From an uncultured Prevotella sp. (GTDB lineage: Bacteria; Bacteroidota; Bacteroidia; Bacteroidales; Bacteroidaceae), in assembly GCA_945827565.1 (NCBI GenBank), contig CALZNR010000002.1:1-20960 (forward strand): a stretch of 20,960 bases of DNA. Direction: 5' to 3'. The notes below the pieces were generated by a model that was not told where the DNA came from, ran no database searches, and saw nothing but the letters and a program-made list of their open reading frames with translations. Below, piece by piece: positions 6,035 through 17,400 of this stretch. Both the position numbers and the translations under genes were made by a program. The stretch's first letter is position 1. Every line of letters starts with the position of its first letter.

Positions 6035-8221
6035 CTACTTCAAGTTGAACACAGCGGTGCCCCGCACATCAGCCACGCTGGCACACACATAGGCCTTGAA
6101 CTTGCCGGGTTCTGCCACCCACCGATGCTCCTTTTCCGAGAAAAACTTCAGGTCGTCGTCATGGATGGCAAACTTCACGGTCTTTGTTTCGCCTGGCTGC
6201 AGCTCCACTTTGGCAAAGTTTTTCAACTCCTTGGTGGGCCTATCCACGCTGCACTGCTCGTCGCCGATGTAGAGTTGCACTGTCTCTTTTCCCTCGCGCT
6301 TGCCTGTGTTGGTGATATCCACACTCAGCTCTATGCTGCCATCTGCTCTCATCTCGGTGGCGCTGAGCACGGGTTTGCCATATTTAAAGGTGGTGTAGCT
6401 AAGTCCAAAGCCAAAGGGATATTGCACCGCCACCTTCTTGGTGTCAAACCAGCGATAGCCCACATAGATGTCCTCTTTATAATACACCTGCTTGTTCACC
6501 CCGGGATAGACCTCCTTGCCATACTGGAAGCAGGGGAAGTCTTTTTGCTCTTTGGCAAAGGTGATGGGAAGTTTGCCACTGGGGTTGACAGCGCCCGAGA
6601 GCACATCGCCCAGTGTGGCACCCGACATGGAGCCCAGATACCAGCAGTGCAGAAAGGCTGCCACCTTGTCTGCCCACGGTGTGGCAAAGGGGTTGCCTCC
6701 ATAGGTCACCACCACAATGTTTTTCTGCACCTTGGCAATGCGTTCGATGAGTTCGCTCTGTCCGTACGACAGCTCATAGCTCTCGCGGTCGCCGTCTTCA
6801 CAGTCTTGCCTGTGGTTCTTGTTCAGTCCACCGATAAAGATAACAAGGTCTGCCTGCTTTGCCTTCTCCACGGCATCGTTGTGCAGCGAGTCTTGCCTGG
6901 CTGCGTTCAGCTTATCCACTCTGCCATAGTATGCCTTGCCCGAGTAGTAGCCCTGGGCATAGCTTATCTTGTTGCCATAGAGTGCCTGCAATCCGCTGAG
7001 GGGCGAGATGTCAAACTTTGTCTTCAACTCTGAAGAGCCGCCGGCATTGCTCATATTGCGCACGGCATTCTCGCCCACCACCAGTATGCGCTGATATTTT
7101 GAAGCCTCCAGTGGAAGTATGTTCTTCTGGTTTCTGAGCAGCACAATGCCCTCTTGTCCCACCTCACGGCACACCTGATAATGGGCGTCAGAGCACATCA
7201 CACCCTGCGTGCGTCGCGGTCCCATCACGGTGCGGAAGATGGTGCGCAGCACTCGTGCCGCTTTTTCATCCACCACTTCCATGGATATCTTGCCACTTCT
7301 CACCGCCTGCTCGTAGGCGTTGGCCAGGTGGTAGTAGTCGTAGCCCTTGCTGCGGTCTTCGGTCTTTCCGTTGGTGTCGGTGCCCATCTCTATGTCCAGT
7401 CCGCCGGTGGCTGCCTCCCAGGTGTGGTGGGTTCCACCCCAGTCGCTAATCACTGCACCGTCGAAGCCCCACTGTTTCTTCAGTATTTTGTTGAGCAGCG
7501 AGTCGTTTTCGCAGCACCACACGTTGTTCCATTTGTTGTATGAGCCCATGATGGTCCACAGTCGCCCCTGTTGCACCGCTTTTTTGAAGGCAGGCAGATA
7601 GATCTCGTTGACGGCACGCTCGCTCACGTTGACATTGGTGTTCCATCTCCCCACCTCCTGGTTGTTCAGGAAGAAGTGTTTCAAGCAGCACGCCACGCCA
7701 TTGGCTTGCGCCCGCTGGATATAGGGCACCACCATCTCTCCCGCCAGATAGGGATCTTCGCCAGTATATTCAAAGCTGCGGCCGCTCAGGGGCATACGTG
7801 CTATGTTGCAACCGGGTCCCAGCATGATATTCTTGTCGCGATAGGCAAACTCCTCGCTCACGGCATGACCATAGCTGCCCGAGAGTTCACGGTTCCATGT
7901 GGCAGCCAGGCAGGTGAGTGAGGGAAATGCCACACAAGAGTCGTTGGTCCACTTGGCATAGTTCCATGAATTCCAGTCCACCTCGGCACGTATGCCATGA
8001 GGTCCGTCTGCCATGTTCAGCTGCTTGATGCCCAAGCGGGGCACGCCGGGCGATGAGAACTTGCTCTGTGCATGCACTATCTGTACCTTTTCGTGGAGTG
8101 TCATACGGCTCAGCGCATCCTGCACCCTGCTCTCTAACGGAGCCTGGGGGTCAAGATAGGTCTGTCCCTCTGCTGCCACAGCCGTTGCAGCAAGCAGTGC
8201 AATGGTTAACATTCTTTTCAT
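6035..8221 (-). CDS. Glycoside hydrolase family 3, beta-glucosidase-like
   Basis: The 728-residue enzyme is predicted to release terminal beta-linked glucose or xylose from oligosaccharides by a retaining mechanism. It begins with a signal peptide (MKRMLTIALLAATAVAAEGQ), so it acts in the periplasm or at the envelope. The N-terminal TIM-barrel contains DGPHGIRAE and the nucleophile D260 in GAVISDWGGTHHTW. The second alpha/beta domain spans about 355-560, where E475 in CEDGDRE is a candidate acid/base. A fibronectin III-like domain fills about 615-728. The start at 8221 is set by the signal peptide; the frame continues upstream but would overlap the GH31 gene. It follows GH31 by 20 nt on the same strand, so the two are an operon. 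Substrate specificity is inferred from that pairing and is not settled by the sequence. Confidence 0.93.
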   Translation of the reverse strand: MKRMLTIALLAATAVAAEGQTYLDPQAPLESRVQDALSRMTLHEKVQIVHAQSKFSSPGVPRLGIKQLNMADGPHGIRAEVDWNSWNYAKWTNDSCVAFPSLTCLAATWNRELSGSYGHAVSEEFAYRDKNIMLGPGCNIARMPLSGRSFEYTGEDPYLAGEMVVPYIQRAQANGVACCLKHFFLNNQEVGRWNTNVNVSERAVNEIYLPAFKKAVQQGRLWTIMGSYNKWNNVWCCENDSLLNKILKKQWGFDGAVISDWGGTHHTWEAATGGLDIEMGTDTNGKTEDRSKGYDYYHLANAYEQAVRSGKISMEVVDEKAARVLRTIFRTVMGPRRTQGVMCSDAHYQVCREVGQEGIVLLRNQKNILPLEASKYQRILVVGENAVRNMSNAGGSSELKTKFDISPLSGLQALYGNKISYAQGYYSGKAYYGRVDKLNAARQDSLHNDAVEKAKQADLVIFIGGLNKNHRQDCEDGDRESYELSYGQSELIERIAKVQKNIVVVTYGGNPFATPWADKVAAFLHCWYLGSMSGATLGDVLSGAVNPSGKLPITFAKEQKDFPCFQYGKEVYPGVNKQVYYKEDIYVGYRWFDTKKVAVQYPFGFGLSYTTFKYGKPVLSATEMRADGSIELSVDITNTGKREGKETVQLYIGDEQCSVDRPTKELKNFAKVELQPGETKTVKFAIHDDDLKFFSEKEHRWVAEPGKFKAYVCASVADVRGTAVFNLK

Positions 8222-8241
8222 TCGGAAGTATTTTTTTTGAT

Positions 8242-11200
8242 TTATTTCTTCAGTTTCACGCTCACCTGCCTGCCATGATATTTCACAGTGTGGCGTTTCA
8301 ATTCTTCTGCGCCGCCCAATATCAGCGGTGCACCCTCGTGCTCCTGTCGTGGCTTCACGCCATCGCCCACCCACACCACATGAAAGGTGCGGTGCTGCAA
8401 CATACCGGCAAACTGACCCTTTCGTGCTCCTATGGTGAGCACTCCCCGCCTGTCGTCGTAGCTTATGCCGATGGTAGAGAACGCCCCCTTCTCATAATTG
8501 TAGTTGGTGCCCTCGTCTTCGTAGAGTTCAAACTTGCCGTTGGCACCGGCAAACACATACAGGGTCATCTCCTCGGGCTGTTTCTCATCGCTCCACTCCA
8601 TCTCTGGTCCTACGGGCAGAATGGCTCCTTCGGGCACAAACACGGGGATGCGGCTGTAGGGTGCCTCTGCCTCTATCTCCGTTCCTCCCCGGTAGTGCCT
8701 GCCTGTAAACAGGTCGTACCATCCGCATGGCTTGGGCAGATACACCTGTCGGCGATAGCACTGGTAGGCACCCACAGGACACGCCATCAGCGAGGGTCCA
8801 AACATCCACTGGTTGCCTATCTCCCTCACGCGTTCATCCTCGGCAAAATCCATGGCCAGTCCTCTGAGCATGGTGTAGTTGTGATGGTGCACCCATCCTG
8901 CCATGGAGTAGAGGTAGGGCATCAGCTGATAGCGCAGGCGGTGGTATGCCACAATGGATTGATAGGCGGGATGCTGCTCGGGAGCAATGTTCCACACCTC
9001 TCTTCGTGGCCACTGGCCGTGGGCACGATACAGGGGGATGAAGCAGCCAAACTGGTTCCATCGGGTTTGCAGTTCGCGCCACTCTTTCAGGTCGCTGTTC
9101 TCCTTGCCGGTCTTGTCGAACAGCTGCTGTGCCTTGACGTATCTGTTTTCCACGCAGAACCCCCCTTGGTCCATTCCCCAGAAGGGCACGCCCGACATGG
9201 AGAAGTTCAGTCCGGCTGTCATCTGTGCACGCATATCCTCCCAGCGTGTACCTATATCTCCGCTCCATGTGGCTGTGCTGTAGCGCTGCAGTCCTGCAAA
9301 GCCGCTGCGGGTGAGCAGAAACACGCGCTTGTTGGGATTCACGCTGCGCTGTCCGTGATAGATGGCATCGGCATTCACTATGCTGTAGGCGTTGAAATAT
9401 TCGTCGCTGGTGCCCAGGGCGGTGGGTCCGCAGAGCTGCTTGCGGTAGTCTATGGGGGTGCAGTCGCGCACATTGGGTTCCGAGGCATCCATCCACCAGG
9501 CATCCACTCCCTCATGGAACCTGGAATACATACTGCTGTCCATCTGCTGCCAGAACAGCTGGCGGGCTCCTGCGGAATAGGCATCATAGAAAGAGCCTAT
9601 GTAGCCTGGTCCCACCCAGTCGCGTATGCTGTCTTTCACTGCCTGCTGGTACATCCATCCCTTGGCATCGAGGGCCTTGTAGTGCTGGGTGTTGCAATAG
9701 AACTTGGGCCATACCGAGATCATCAGCCTGCCGTGCTGCTCATGCACCTTGTCTATCATTGCCTGCGGATTGGGGAAGCGAGATGGTTCAAACTCATGGC
9801 TGCCCCACTGGTCGTCTGCCCAGTAGTTCCAGTCTTGCACTATATTGTCGATGGGGATGTGTCGGCGTCTGAACTCTGCCAGTGTCTCCTCCACCTCACG
9901 CTGTGTTTTGTAGCGCTCTCTGCTCTGCCAGAAGCCCAGTGCCCATTTGGGCATCACCTGTGCCCTGCCTGTAAGTGTGCGGTAGCCACCTATCACCTCG
10001 TCCATGTCGTTGCCACAGATAAAGTAGTAGTCCATGTATTTTGCCATCTCGTTCCAGATGCTCACACGGTTTTGCTGCTCTCTGCTCTGAGGCACAGCCA
10101 CCCTCAGTCCGCAGTACGACACATCGCCGTCGGGCTTCCACTCTATGCGCAGTGCCGCCTTCCTGCCCTTTTCCAGTGGCAGCACAAACTTATAGGCATT
10201 GGGGTTCCATGCGGTGCGCCATCGCTCTGCCACCACCTCTTTGCCATCCACCATCACCCTCACATAGCCTGCGTAGTACAGTATAAAGTGGTGGTCGGCG
10301 GTGGTCTTGGCCTCTATGCTTCCCTCATACACCACCTTTCCTCCGTTAAGCTTTATCTCTTGTGGCAGCAGTCCTATCACCCCCGAGTGTTCAAAGTAGA
10401 TAGAGTCTTCCCGTCTCACCACCTGCCTGCCGTTTTTGTCGGTATAGGTGCCTGTCAGTGCGCCGGGCTTTCCCTGCTTGTCGCAGAGTGCCAGCACCCT
10501 GTGCAGCTGTTGGTAGTCGGCGGGGTTGCCCCATCTGCCGTAAGAATAGCTGTCCCACAGCAGTCCGTAGCCTCGGGTGCTCACCACAAAGGGCACCGAC
10601 ACCTTGGTGTTATACTGAAACAGTTCTTCGTTTTTCCCCTTATAGTTCATCTCTTCTGCCTGGTGTTGCCCCAGTCCGTAGAAGGCTTCATCCTCACTGC
10701 TTTCAAACTGGGCACGCCACGTGTAGCCTGTTCTGTCTTCCTCGGCAATACGGCTCAGATTGCCCTGCTTGCCCCAGTTCAGCTCTCCGGGTGCCGAGGG
10801 GGTATAGTGGGGTGGCAGCATGGCTTGTGCCGATGTGTATTTAGCAAAGGTCTTTCCTCCCTTGGCTGTTTCTTGCAGATACATCTTTCCTGTGGTTGCA
10901 TCTGTAAAGGTGATGCGCCCGCTCCGTTTATCCACTGCCACTCTGAGATGCCTGGTGGCAAGTGTGGCACTACTGCCGTCTTCGCTCATCTGCCATGAGG
11001 CAGTGTTACTGAGGGCTTCGGGCACTATCATCAAGCTGTTTTTCACGGCAAAGGTGTCGTCGGGGGTGGCCTCTACCCTCACCACACGGTCGTTGACCAC
11101 CGATAGTCTGATGGTTCTTGCCTCTCCCCGTGCAGCATTGTCTATGCTCACCACCATGCCGCGTGCAGTTTTTTCTACTCCAGCCCACAGTGTTTGCACA

Positions 11201-11244
11201 CTGCTTGCCAGCATTGTTGCCGCAATCAAAAGGTGTTTATACAT
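8242..11244 (-). CDS. Glycoside hydrolase family 31, alpha-xylosidase-like, with PA14 insert
   Basis: The 1000-residue protein is a retaining alpha-glycosidase. A signal peptide (MYKHLLIAATMLASSVQTLWA) sends it out of the cytoplasm. The order is an N-terminal beta-sandwich (about 25-250), a PA14 domain inserted at about 265-385, the catalytic TIM-barrel, and C-terminal beta domains. The nucleophile is D586 in WWMDASEPN and the likely acid/base is D663 in WSGDIGTRW. Among GH31 enzymes, a PA14 insertion is known in alpha-xylosidases acting on xyloglucan oligosaccharides, which suggests that role; alpha-glucosidase activity is the main alternative. The GH3 gene follows after 20 nt, so the pair could remove xylosyl side groups and then backbone glucose. 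The gene lies 201 nt behind sprA and has its own probable promoter at 11267-11295. Confidence 0.92.
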   Translation of the reverse strand: MYKHLLIAATMLASSVQTLWAGVEKTARGMVVSIDNAARGEARTIRLSVVNDRVVRVEATPDDTFAVKNSLMIVPEALSNTASWQMSEDGSSATLATRHLRVAVDKRSGRITFTDATTGKMYLQETAKGGKTFAKYTSAQAMLPPHYTPSAPGELNWGKQGNLSRIAEEDRTGYTWRAQFESSEDEAFYGLGQHQAEEMNYKGKNEELFQYNTKVSVPFVVSTRGYGLLWDSYSYGRWGNPADYQQLHRVLALCDKQGKPGALTGTYTDKNGRQVVRREDSIYFEHSGVIGLLPQEIKLNGGKVVYEGSIEAKTTADHHFILYYAGYVRVMVDGKEVVAERWRTAWNPNAYKFVLPLEKGRKAALRIEWKPDGDVSYCGLRVAVPQSREQQNRVSIWNEMAKYMDYYFICGNDMDEVIGGYRTLTGRAQVMPKWALGFWQSRERYKTQREVEETLAEFRRRHIPIDNIVQDWNYWADDQWGSHEFEPSRFPNPQAMIDKVHEQHGRLMISVWPKFYCNTQHYKALDAKGWMYQQAVKDSIRDWVGPGYIGSFYDAYSAGARQLFWQQMDSSMYSRFHEGVDAWWMDASEPNVRDCTPIDYRKQLCGPTALGTSDEYFNAYSIVNADAIYHGQRSVNPNKRVFLLTRSGFAGLQRYSTATWSGDIGTRWEDMRAQMTAGLNFSMSGVPFWGMDQGGFCVENRYVKAQQLFDKTGKENSDLKEWRELQTRWNQFGCFIPLYRAHGQWPRREVWNIAPEQHPAYQSIVAYHRLRYQLMPYLYSMAGWVHHHNYTMLRGLAMDFAEDERVREIGNQWMFGPSLMACPVGAYQCYRRQVYLPKPCGWYDLFTGRHYRGGTEIEAEAPYSRIPVFVPEGAILPVGPEMEWSDEKQPEEMTLYVFAGANGKFELYEDEGTNYNYEKGAFSTIGISYDDRRGVLTIGARKGQFAGMLQHRTFHVVWVGDGVKPRQEHEGAPLILGGAEELKRHTVKYHGRQVSVKLKK

Positions 11245-11266
11245 TGTTTCTTCTGGTTAGTCTATG

Positions 11267-11295
11267 CAAAGTAAATAAAAAAATTGGAGAACAAA
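11267..11295 (-). promoter_or_regulatory. Probable promoter of the GH31-GH3 operon
   Basis: On the minus strand TTTG (11295-11292) lies 17 nt ahead of TTACTTTG (11274-11267), which differs from TAnnTTTG at one of the fixed positions. The element is 22 nt upstream of the GH31 ATG. Both the spacing and the -7 box are imperfect, so the activity may be weak or regulator-dependent. The surrounding 90 bases are distinctly AT-rich. Confidence 0.45.
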
Positions 11296-11332
11296 GAATA
11301 AAGCACGATGAAAACAAGGATGATATTTTTTT

Positions 11333-11445
11333 GACAAAAACACCGTCACCATTCCTGCCAAACCACTCACCATCAGCATCCTGGGCGACAACAATGCCAC
11401 AGGCATCTCTGCCCTCTCTGCTCCCAAAATACAGCCTGCCACACA
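11333..11445 (+). pseudogene. Possible relic of the 3' end of a secreted-protein gene
   Basis: Between the AT-rich GH31 promoter and the sprA stop is a block that is GC-rich like coding DNA. Read on the plus strand it is open from after a TGA at 11321 and has codon choice like the neighbouring genes (ACC, ATC, GCC). It encodes roughly TVTIPAKPLTISILGDNN then ATGISALSAPK. The first part looks like the last beta-strand of a carbohydrate-active enzyme domain, and the TGI motif resembles linkers near the C-termini of secreted Bacteroidales proteins. It has no start and runs into the antisense of sprA, so it would be a fragment. It could instead be ordinary non-coding DNA. Confidence 0.25.
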
Positions 11446-14400
11446 CTATCTGGTGAGCGAGAACTTCAGACTGAAGCCAAAGTCGTGGGTGGTTGTGGGA
11501 TAAGAACTGCTGGAGAGCAGCGGGGTGTTGGTCTGCCGGTCATAGTAGGCACTCAGTGTGAGCAATTTAGACAGCGTATAGTCTGCCATGAACGACATTT
11601 TGAAAGCGGTATTTCCACTGCTTGCCGAACTGGTGATGGTGGCAATATCTCTGGTAATGGCAGCCTGCTTGCGATAGGAGATGTCGAGACGCATGTTCAG
11701 GTCGTGGTTCACTCCTGATGTGCCGCTACGCTTGGTGGCAGTCTGGTTCTGCTGGTTGTTTGCCTTGTTGCCCCTTCCTCTCTGCGCTCCACGTATCTTT
11801 CGCGAAGAGCCTGCTCCAAACAGGTTGAAGTTGCTTATCTTATAGCCCAGTCCTATCACCCAGTCTTTGCTCAGCGCTTCGCTTATCTGCACGCTGGTGG
11901 TGCTGAGTGTGAGCACACGGGTGGTGCGGTATTCCACCTTGCAGGTGAGGTTGTTTTGCAGCGTCACATCCACACCGAGCAGGGGCGAGAAAGCCTCGTT
12001 GATGCTCACCGTGCTCACATTATACATGCTGCTGGGAATGGGGTTGCCCGTAGATGTTTCCTTAATGAAGCCCAAGCCGTTCATATACTCCTGCCATGTG
12101 CTGAACGAGGCATAGCTGCCCACGGCAAACACGCTCTTGTAGCCGTGGTTCAGGTTCACGCTCTTGAAATGGTCGCGCAGCCATGGCAGTTTGCCTAAGC
12201 CGCTGTAGCGCACCGTCCAGTTGGGCAGCATACGTCTGAGCGAGGGGAAGATGTCGAGTACCGACGAACCTCCCGATGATGTATAGGCAGAGAGGAATGC
12301 GGGTATCAGCACATCGGCACTGTAGGCATTCACCTGTCCGTATTTGGGGTTATAGGTGGTTCCACCAAGGTTCACCCCGTCTGCCAGCACCGTTCCTGCA
12401 GGATATACCGCCCCCTCGTAGCGTGCCTGCACCTTTTGGCGGAAGCCCTCGATGCTGTGGCAGAACTTCTCGAAGGTGGCAGAGTGGTAACCGTTGTTGG
12501 CATCGCCCATGCCCTCGAGGGCACTGCCCAGGCTCCAGGTTGTCATGGTGAAGCTGCCGCTGTGGGTGGTAGGCATACCTGCGTACATATATTGTATGCT
12601 GTGCGACTTGCTGGTGGTTCTACTGGCATTGAGGTCTATCTTCAGGTCGCGTATAGGCTCCAGGGTCATGCGTATCTGCAAGTCTTCTGCTGCCGTAGAG
12701 GTGGCAGGAGTGGCCACACTGTCGGCACACATCAGCCATCCGTTGTCATAGCTCTTCCTGATATAGCTGTCGTCTATCAGACCGAAAGCGAAGTTCAGAC
12801 CTGGCGACATCACATCGCCCGTGCGCTGTCCGAAGGCGTCGCCCACATCGGGCAGGAAGCCTGGCAGCGTCATGGCATACTGGTTGCGGTAAGAGATGCT
12901 TACATTGCGCACCATCATCAGGAAGCGGGCGGCATACTGTGCAGGACTGTACCACCACTCTTTTTCCAAAGGCTGCTTGGGTGTGATGCTCAGCTTGATG
13001 TTCACCGAGTCGTTGCTCTTGATGATAATCTTGTTGGCATCCACCACCTTGTACTTCACCTCATAGGCTTTGCCGTCTTGCGTGCGGGCACTCACTATCA
13101 GTCGCTTGCTCTTCTTGTTGTGCGTCACGGTGATGGTGGTGTCTGGTTTCAGGCTTAGCTCCTTCTGGAAGGTGTTCTTGTTTTTGGGCAGTTCCTTCTT
13201 CTCCTTCTCCAGTGCCTTGACATTCTTTTCGGCGGCCTTGTCGGGCTGCATCAGCTTGTTGGCACGCACGTCCATGCCCTTGGGCTTGTTTGCCTTCTTG
13301 TTCTTCGTAACGGTCTTTGCCGTGCTTTTCTTGAATCGCTCGTTGGCTTTCTTCAGGAACGGGATATGGTTGTAGAGCGTTTCCATGTTGAAGGTGCCAT
13401 TGATATTGAGCGTGCGGTGGGTGGTGATGGTGTTGCCCAAGGTGGAGCCGTCGCTCAGCTCTGTGCCACGCACCCACGAGTAGTTGGCATTGTAGCTTGC
13501 ATCGCCATTCACCCAGTTAAAGATGGGCAGTTTGTTCAGGGGGAACTTGTACGAGGCATTGAATGTTTGCTGATAGTCGAGCGGCCTACCGAGATTTCGT
13601 ATGCTGTGCCACACCGAGTCTTTCCACACCTGATATTGTTCGGGATAGAGGTCTTTGTTCACCGGTCCGTCGGCTGTTTCTATCTCTGCATGGGTGGCCG
13701 ACTGGAAGTCGAGGTGCAGGTTCTTGGTAAGATCCCAGCGCAGTGCAAACTCACGGTTCCAGAGAAACTGCTGACTGAACGAGAGGGGCAGTGTGCTCTC
13801 TCCCACTCCGCTCTGCAGTGTTTCCATATCTCGCTCCTGCAGTTCGTAATAGCTGCGAGTAATCTCGCTGTTGAACGAGATATTCTGCGGCAGATAGTTG
13901 AACCCAATGTCTTTCGGGAATGCCAGCCACTTGCTCTTTCCCTTGAGCTTCTTGAAGGGCTCAAAGGTTTTGTACACCGGACTGTAGGTATAGTTGAGCG
14001 AGCCCTTCCACTGGTCTTCCTTCTCATACACGGTGGTCTCGCCCGTGGTATAGCGGTGCGAGTGACTGTAGCTGAACGAGAAGTTGGCTGGGTCGTAGGG
14101 CATGGGGTGCCTCTTTGTTTTGATACCCACCCTGACGTTAGACAGCGAGAAGTTGGTGTTGGTGGTGCGTGTCACTGCCAGCGATTCTATGCTGTCTTTC
14201 TCATGTTTGTTGGCAGCGGCATCCAGCGCATCAGAAAGCTCCATGTCGCTGTCGAGCGGATTATATTTGGGTCGTGTCTCCTCCTTGGTGATGGAGTAAT
14301 AGAGGGGTGCTGTCACCTGTGCCTTGTCGGGGAAGAACTTGCCCAGCTCCAGGTTGGCTGTAAGGCTATAGGTTTTGTAGTCGTCCATGGAGCGCTGTGC

Positions 14401-17400
14401 CAACGACTCTTCCAGTCCGCCAAAGCCCTCGGTCACCATCTTTCCAGTGAGGTTGATGGTACCGAAATCAGAGAGCTGCATGTTCAGCGCACCGCTGGCA
14501 GCCCAGCCTCCCTTATTATTGAACTCACGCAGGCGCAGTTCGTTGACCCACACCTCTCCCGACTTCTCCTGGTTGGTCAGGTTTCGCACGCCTATCATCA
14601 TGGTCTTCACCTCGCCCAGTGTGGGATTGCCCATCACAGAGATGCGGTGCGAAGGATTGTCGGCACTGTATTCTGAATACTCGCGGGTATAGGCGGCTCC
14701 TCCCACCGCCTTTGCCTTGTTGCGTGCCTTCTTGATAGAGGTGAAGGCAGTGAGGTCTATGTCGAGCATGTTCTCCTGCGGCCACACCGACACACGGTCT
14801 TCCTGTGAGTAGTGCCCTGCCGGTGTCAGTTTCAGTGGTATCTCGTATTCGTAGTAATTGCTCTTGTAGTCGCTGCCCAGACGGATGAACACAGCCAACT
14901 GGTCGTTTTGCAGGTTGGTGGTGTTCTGCTGGAAGGCGTTGGCATGCACAAACATCTGCAGGCGCTTGTACTGGCGCAGGTCCAGATTGGTTTTCTTATA
15001 CACTGCCTTTGCCTCTCCCTTGCTCATGTTCTTCACAAGGATGCACATGGCTTGCTCATTGCTCTCTACCAGCTGCGGCTGCGAGGGGTCGGTCACACGA
15101 CTGATGCCCGGTGGCAGCACGTAGTTCACGGGCTGCTTGTCGGTATATTCCTCTATATTCACATTGCTCACCTCCATAGAGGCTGTACCTGCCGAGGTGG
15201 CAGAGAGCTGGTTGGTGTAGGTGCGCCACTCGCCCCTGACCAGATCCAGACTGCCGAAGCGGAGCACGATGGGCAGTTCAAAATTGGTGAGGAACATACG
15301 CATGAAGCGGATGGAACTGAAGTCGCTGATAGAGCCCACCTTGGTGCGCTGCGCATCGTTGATGGGTATGCGTATCTTGTACCACTTCACCTTTTCGGTC
15401 TTTCCATTGCGCAGGCGCGTGCTCGTTTCACGCACGTCGGCAATATAGTTGTTGCCCACATTGTTCTCGTTGAGGTCTTCGGGGCGTATGCTCACCTTAT
15501 ATTCAAAATAGCGCTCGTACTCGTTGAGGGTAAAGTCTTGGTTGATGTCCTCCACATCGGGTGTGGTTTTGTACGAGGTGTCGTAGCTCTCGTTGTTGTT
15601 GTCGTTGTCGGGAGAGTTGCCCTGCGGATTGTTAATGCGCTTGTATCTCTCAAGGATGGGGGTTTGCGCCTGGTCGAAGTCAGAACCACGGTAGTAGTGG
15701 TAGTTGTCGTTGGCGGGGTCTATGCTCCATGCCTGTCGGATGCTGTCGTTGGTGATGGTGCTCACATAGTTGTTGAAGGTGGCGTAGGGTTCAAAACTGC
15801 GCTCCTCCTCATCGGTAAGTCCGTTCAGTCCCACATCCTGCTTGGCACGTGAGCCCGATGTGGTGGCAAAGGCATAGGTCTGTGTGGCTTGCACCGGTAT
15901 CTTGCCCCACTGGGTGGTGGTTAAGCTGCTGGTGCCATCTACAGGCATACCGCTCTCGTAGAATTTCTTTCCGTCGGGCAGCACGTCTTCACTCACCTCT
16001 CCAAGGTTGAGATACAGGTCGCCGCCATAGGATGCCGCATTGGGCTGCATGTTGGTGTAGATAAAGGGATCGAGCAGCCAGAACTCCACATATTCTATAT
16101 TGGCAGATTCAAAATCGGTGGTCTCCAACTTGCGCATCATACCGCCCCACTTGGTGCGCGGTGTGGTGAAGTATCCGTTGGAGCCAATGTTGGTGGTAAA
16201 GTTATACGGACCACGCTCCGAGGGGTAGTATGCCATATTGAGGATGCTCAGTGTAGAGGTGGCTCCGTTGTAGGTGCTCTGGTCGCGGTTGGGATAGAGT
16301 TCGCTGACATACACCTCACGCACATAGTGGTTTGACAACTGTTCCAAATCGCCCTTGATGTGCGACGGGGTGAGCGAGCTGCTCTGGTAGGTGAAGATGG
16401 GGTCGATGGTGTACCATGCCATCTGTGCACGGTTGTAGCCTGCCGTGAGCCCTGCCTTGTCGCTGTGCTCGGCAAACATGGAGGGCACGCTGGAGAGCAC
16501 CCACGACTTGGGGTCGATAACACTGATACCGTTTTTGGTGTTTTCAAAGTCGTCGATATACGAGGCATTGTCTTGTGTGCCACTGGCCTGTCCGGCAACG
16601 AGCTGGGCAAACTCTCCTGTGAAGGATATCTGCGAGGGCTTGGTGAGATGCAGTCCGGGCAGCAGGTCGAGCATGTTGGTGAGCCACTGGCTCTCTTTCT
16701 TCCAGTTCAGGTTCACGCCCCAAAGAAAGTTGTTGAGCGGTTCGGAGCCCATGTTCACCTTCGAGGTCATCGGCTGCTCGTGCAGGTGCATAAAGGTACC
16801 TCCTATCTGGAACTCCTTGGAGAAGTCGTACTCCCAGTTCAGTCCCCACATGGTTTTGCGCTGCATACCGTACTCCGTGTCGCTCTCCAAACTCACATTG
16901 ACCGAGGTGCCTGCATCTATGATGCTCTGGTTAAGGATGGTCACCTCGCCTGCCGAATAATCCACGCTATAGTCGGAGCCTTCGGTGAGCACCACACCGC
17001 CGGCGGTGACCACCACCGAACCCTGCGGCACATTGTAGGCTCCCAGGGAGATGACGTTGGCGGCATGGCCCTTGAACTGTCCAGAAAGGCGATACTTGTC
17101 TTTCTCTGCCACCTGCTTGGCGGCAGTGCGTGTGGTGTCGTAGAGCTCTTGAAACACGTACTTCTCTATCTTTTCGTCAGACAGTCCTCTGCTTCTCAGT
17201 GCGTTTCTCATTCCCTCGCCAAAGGGTTCGGCGGTGGGGAAGAAGATGCGTCCATTCTGCACGGTGTAGCCCTCCACAAAGTCGAACTTGGCATCAGAGC
17301 GCACCTTGTTGTTGGCATCCAGACGGTCGCAGCCCATCACCTTGATGAGCGGTTCCTTGGCTCCCGATGTGGCAGAGAAGGTCTCGGGCAGGTAGTTCAG

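Noticed and set aside
8053..10998. A 981-codon open frame on the plus strand opposite GH31 and part of GH3
   Set aside because: It mirrors the real GH31 coding frame, has no recognisable domain, and is rich in His, Val, Leu and Cys, as expected from the antisense of a GC-rich third-position gene. It also crosses two genes.
11257..11446. Two small minus-strand frames starting at or just after the sprA stop
   Set aside because: Neither product resembles a known protein, both run through the AT-rich GH31 promoter region, and the plus-strand frame there looks more coding-like.
13120..13345. Lysine-rich low-complexity segment in sprA considered as a frameshift or inserted element
   Set aside because: The frame stays open and resumes normal SprA-like sequence on both sides, so it is best taken as a charged loop or periplasmic insertion natural to the family.
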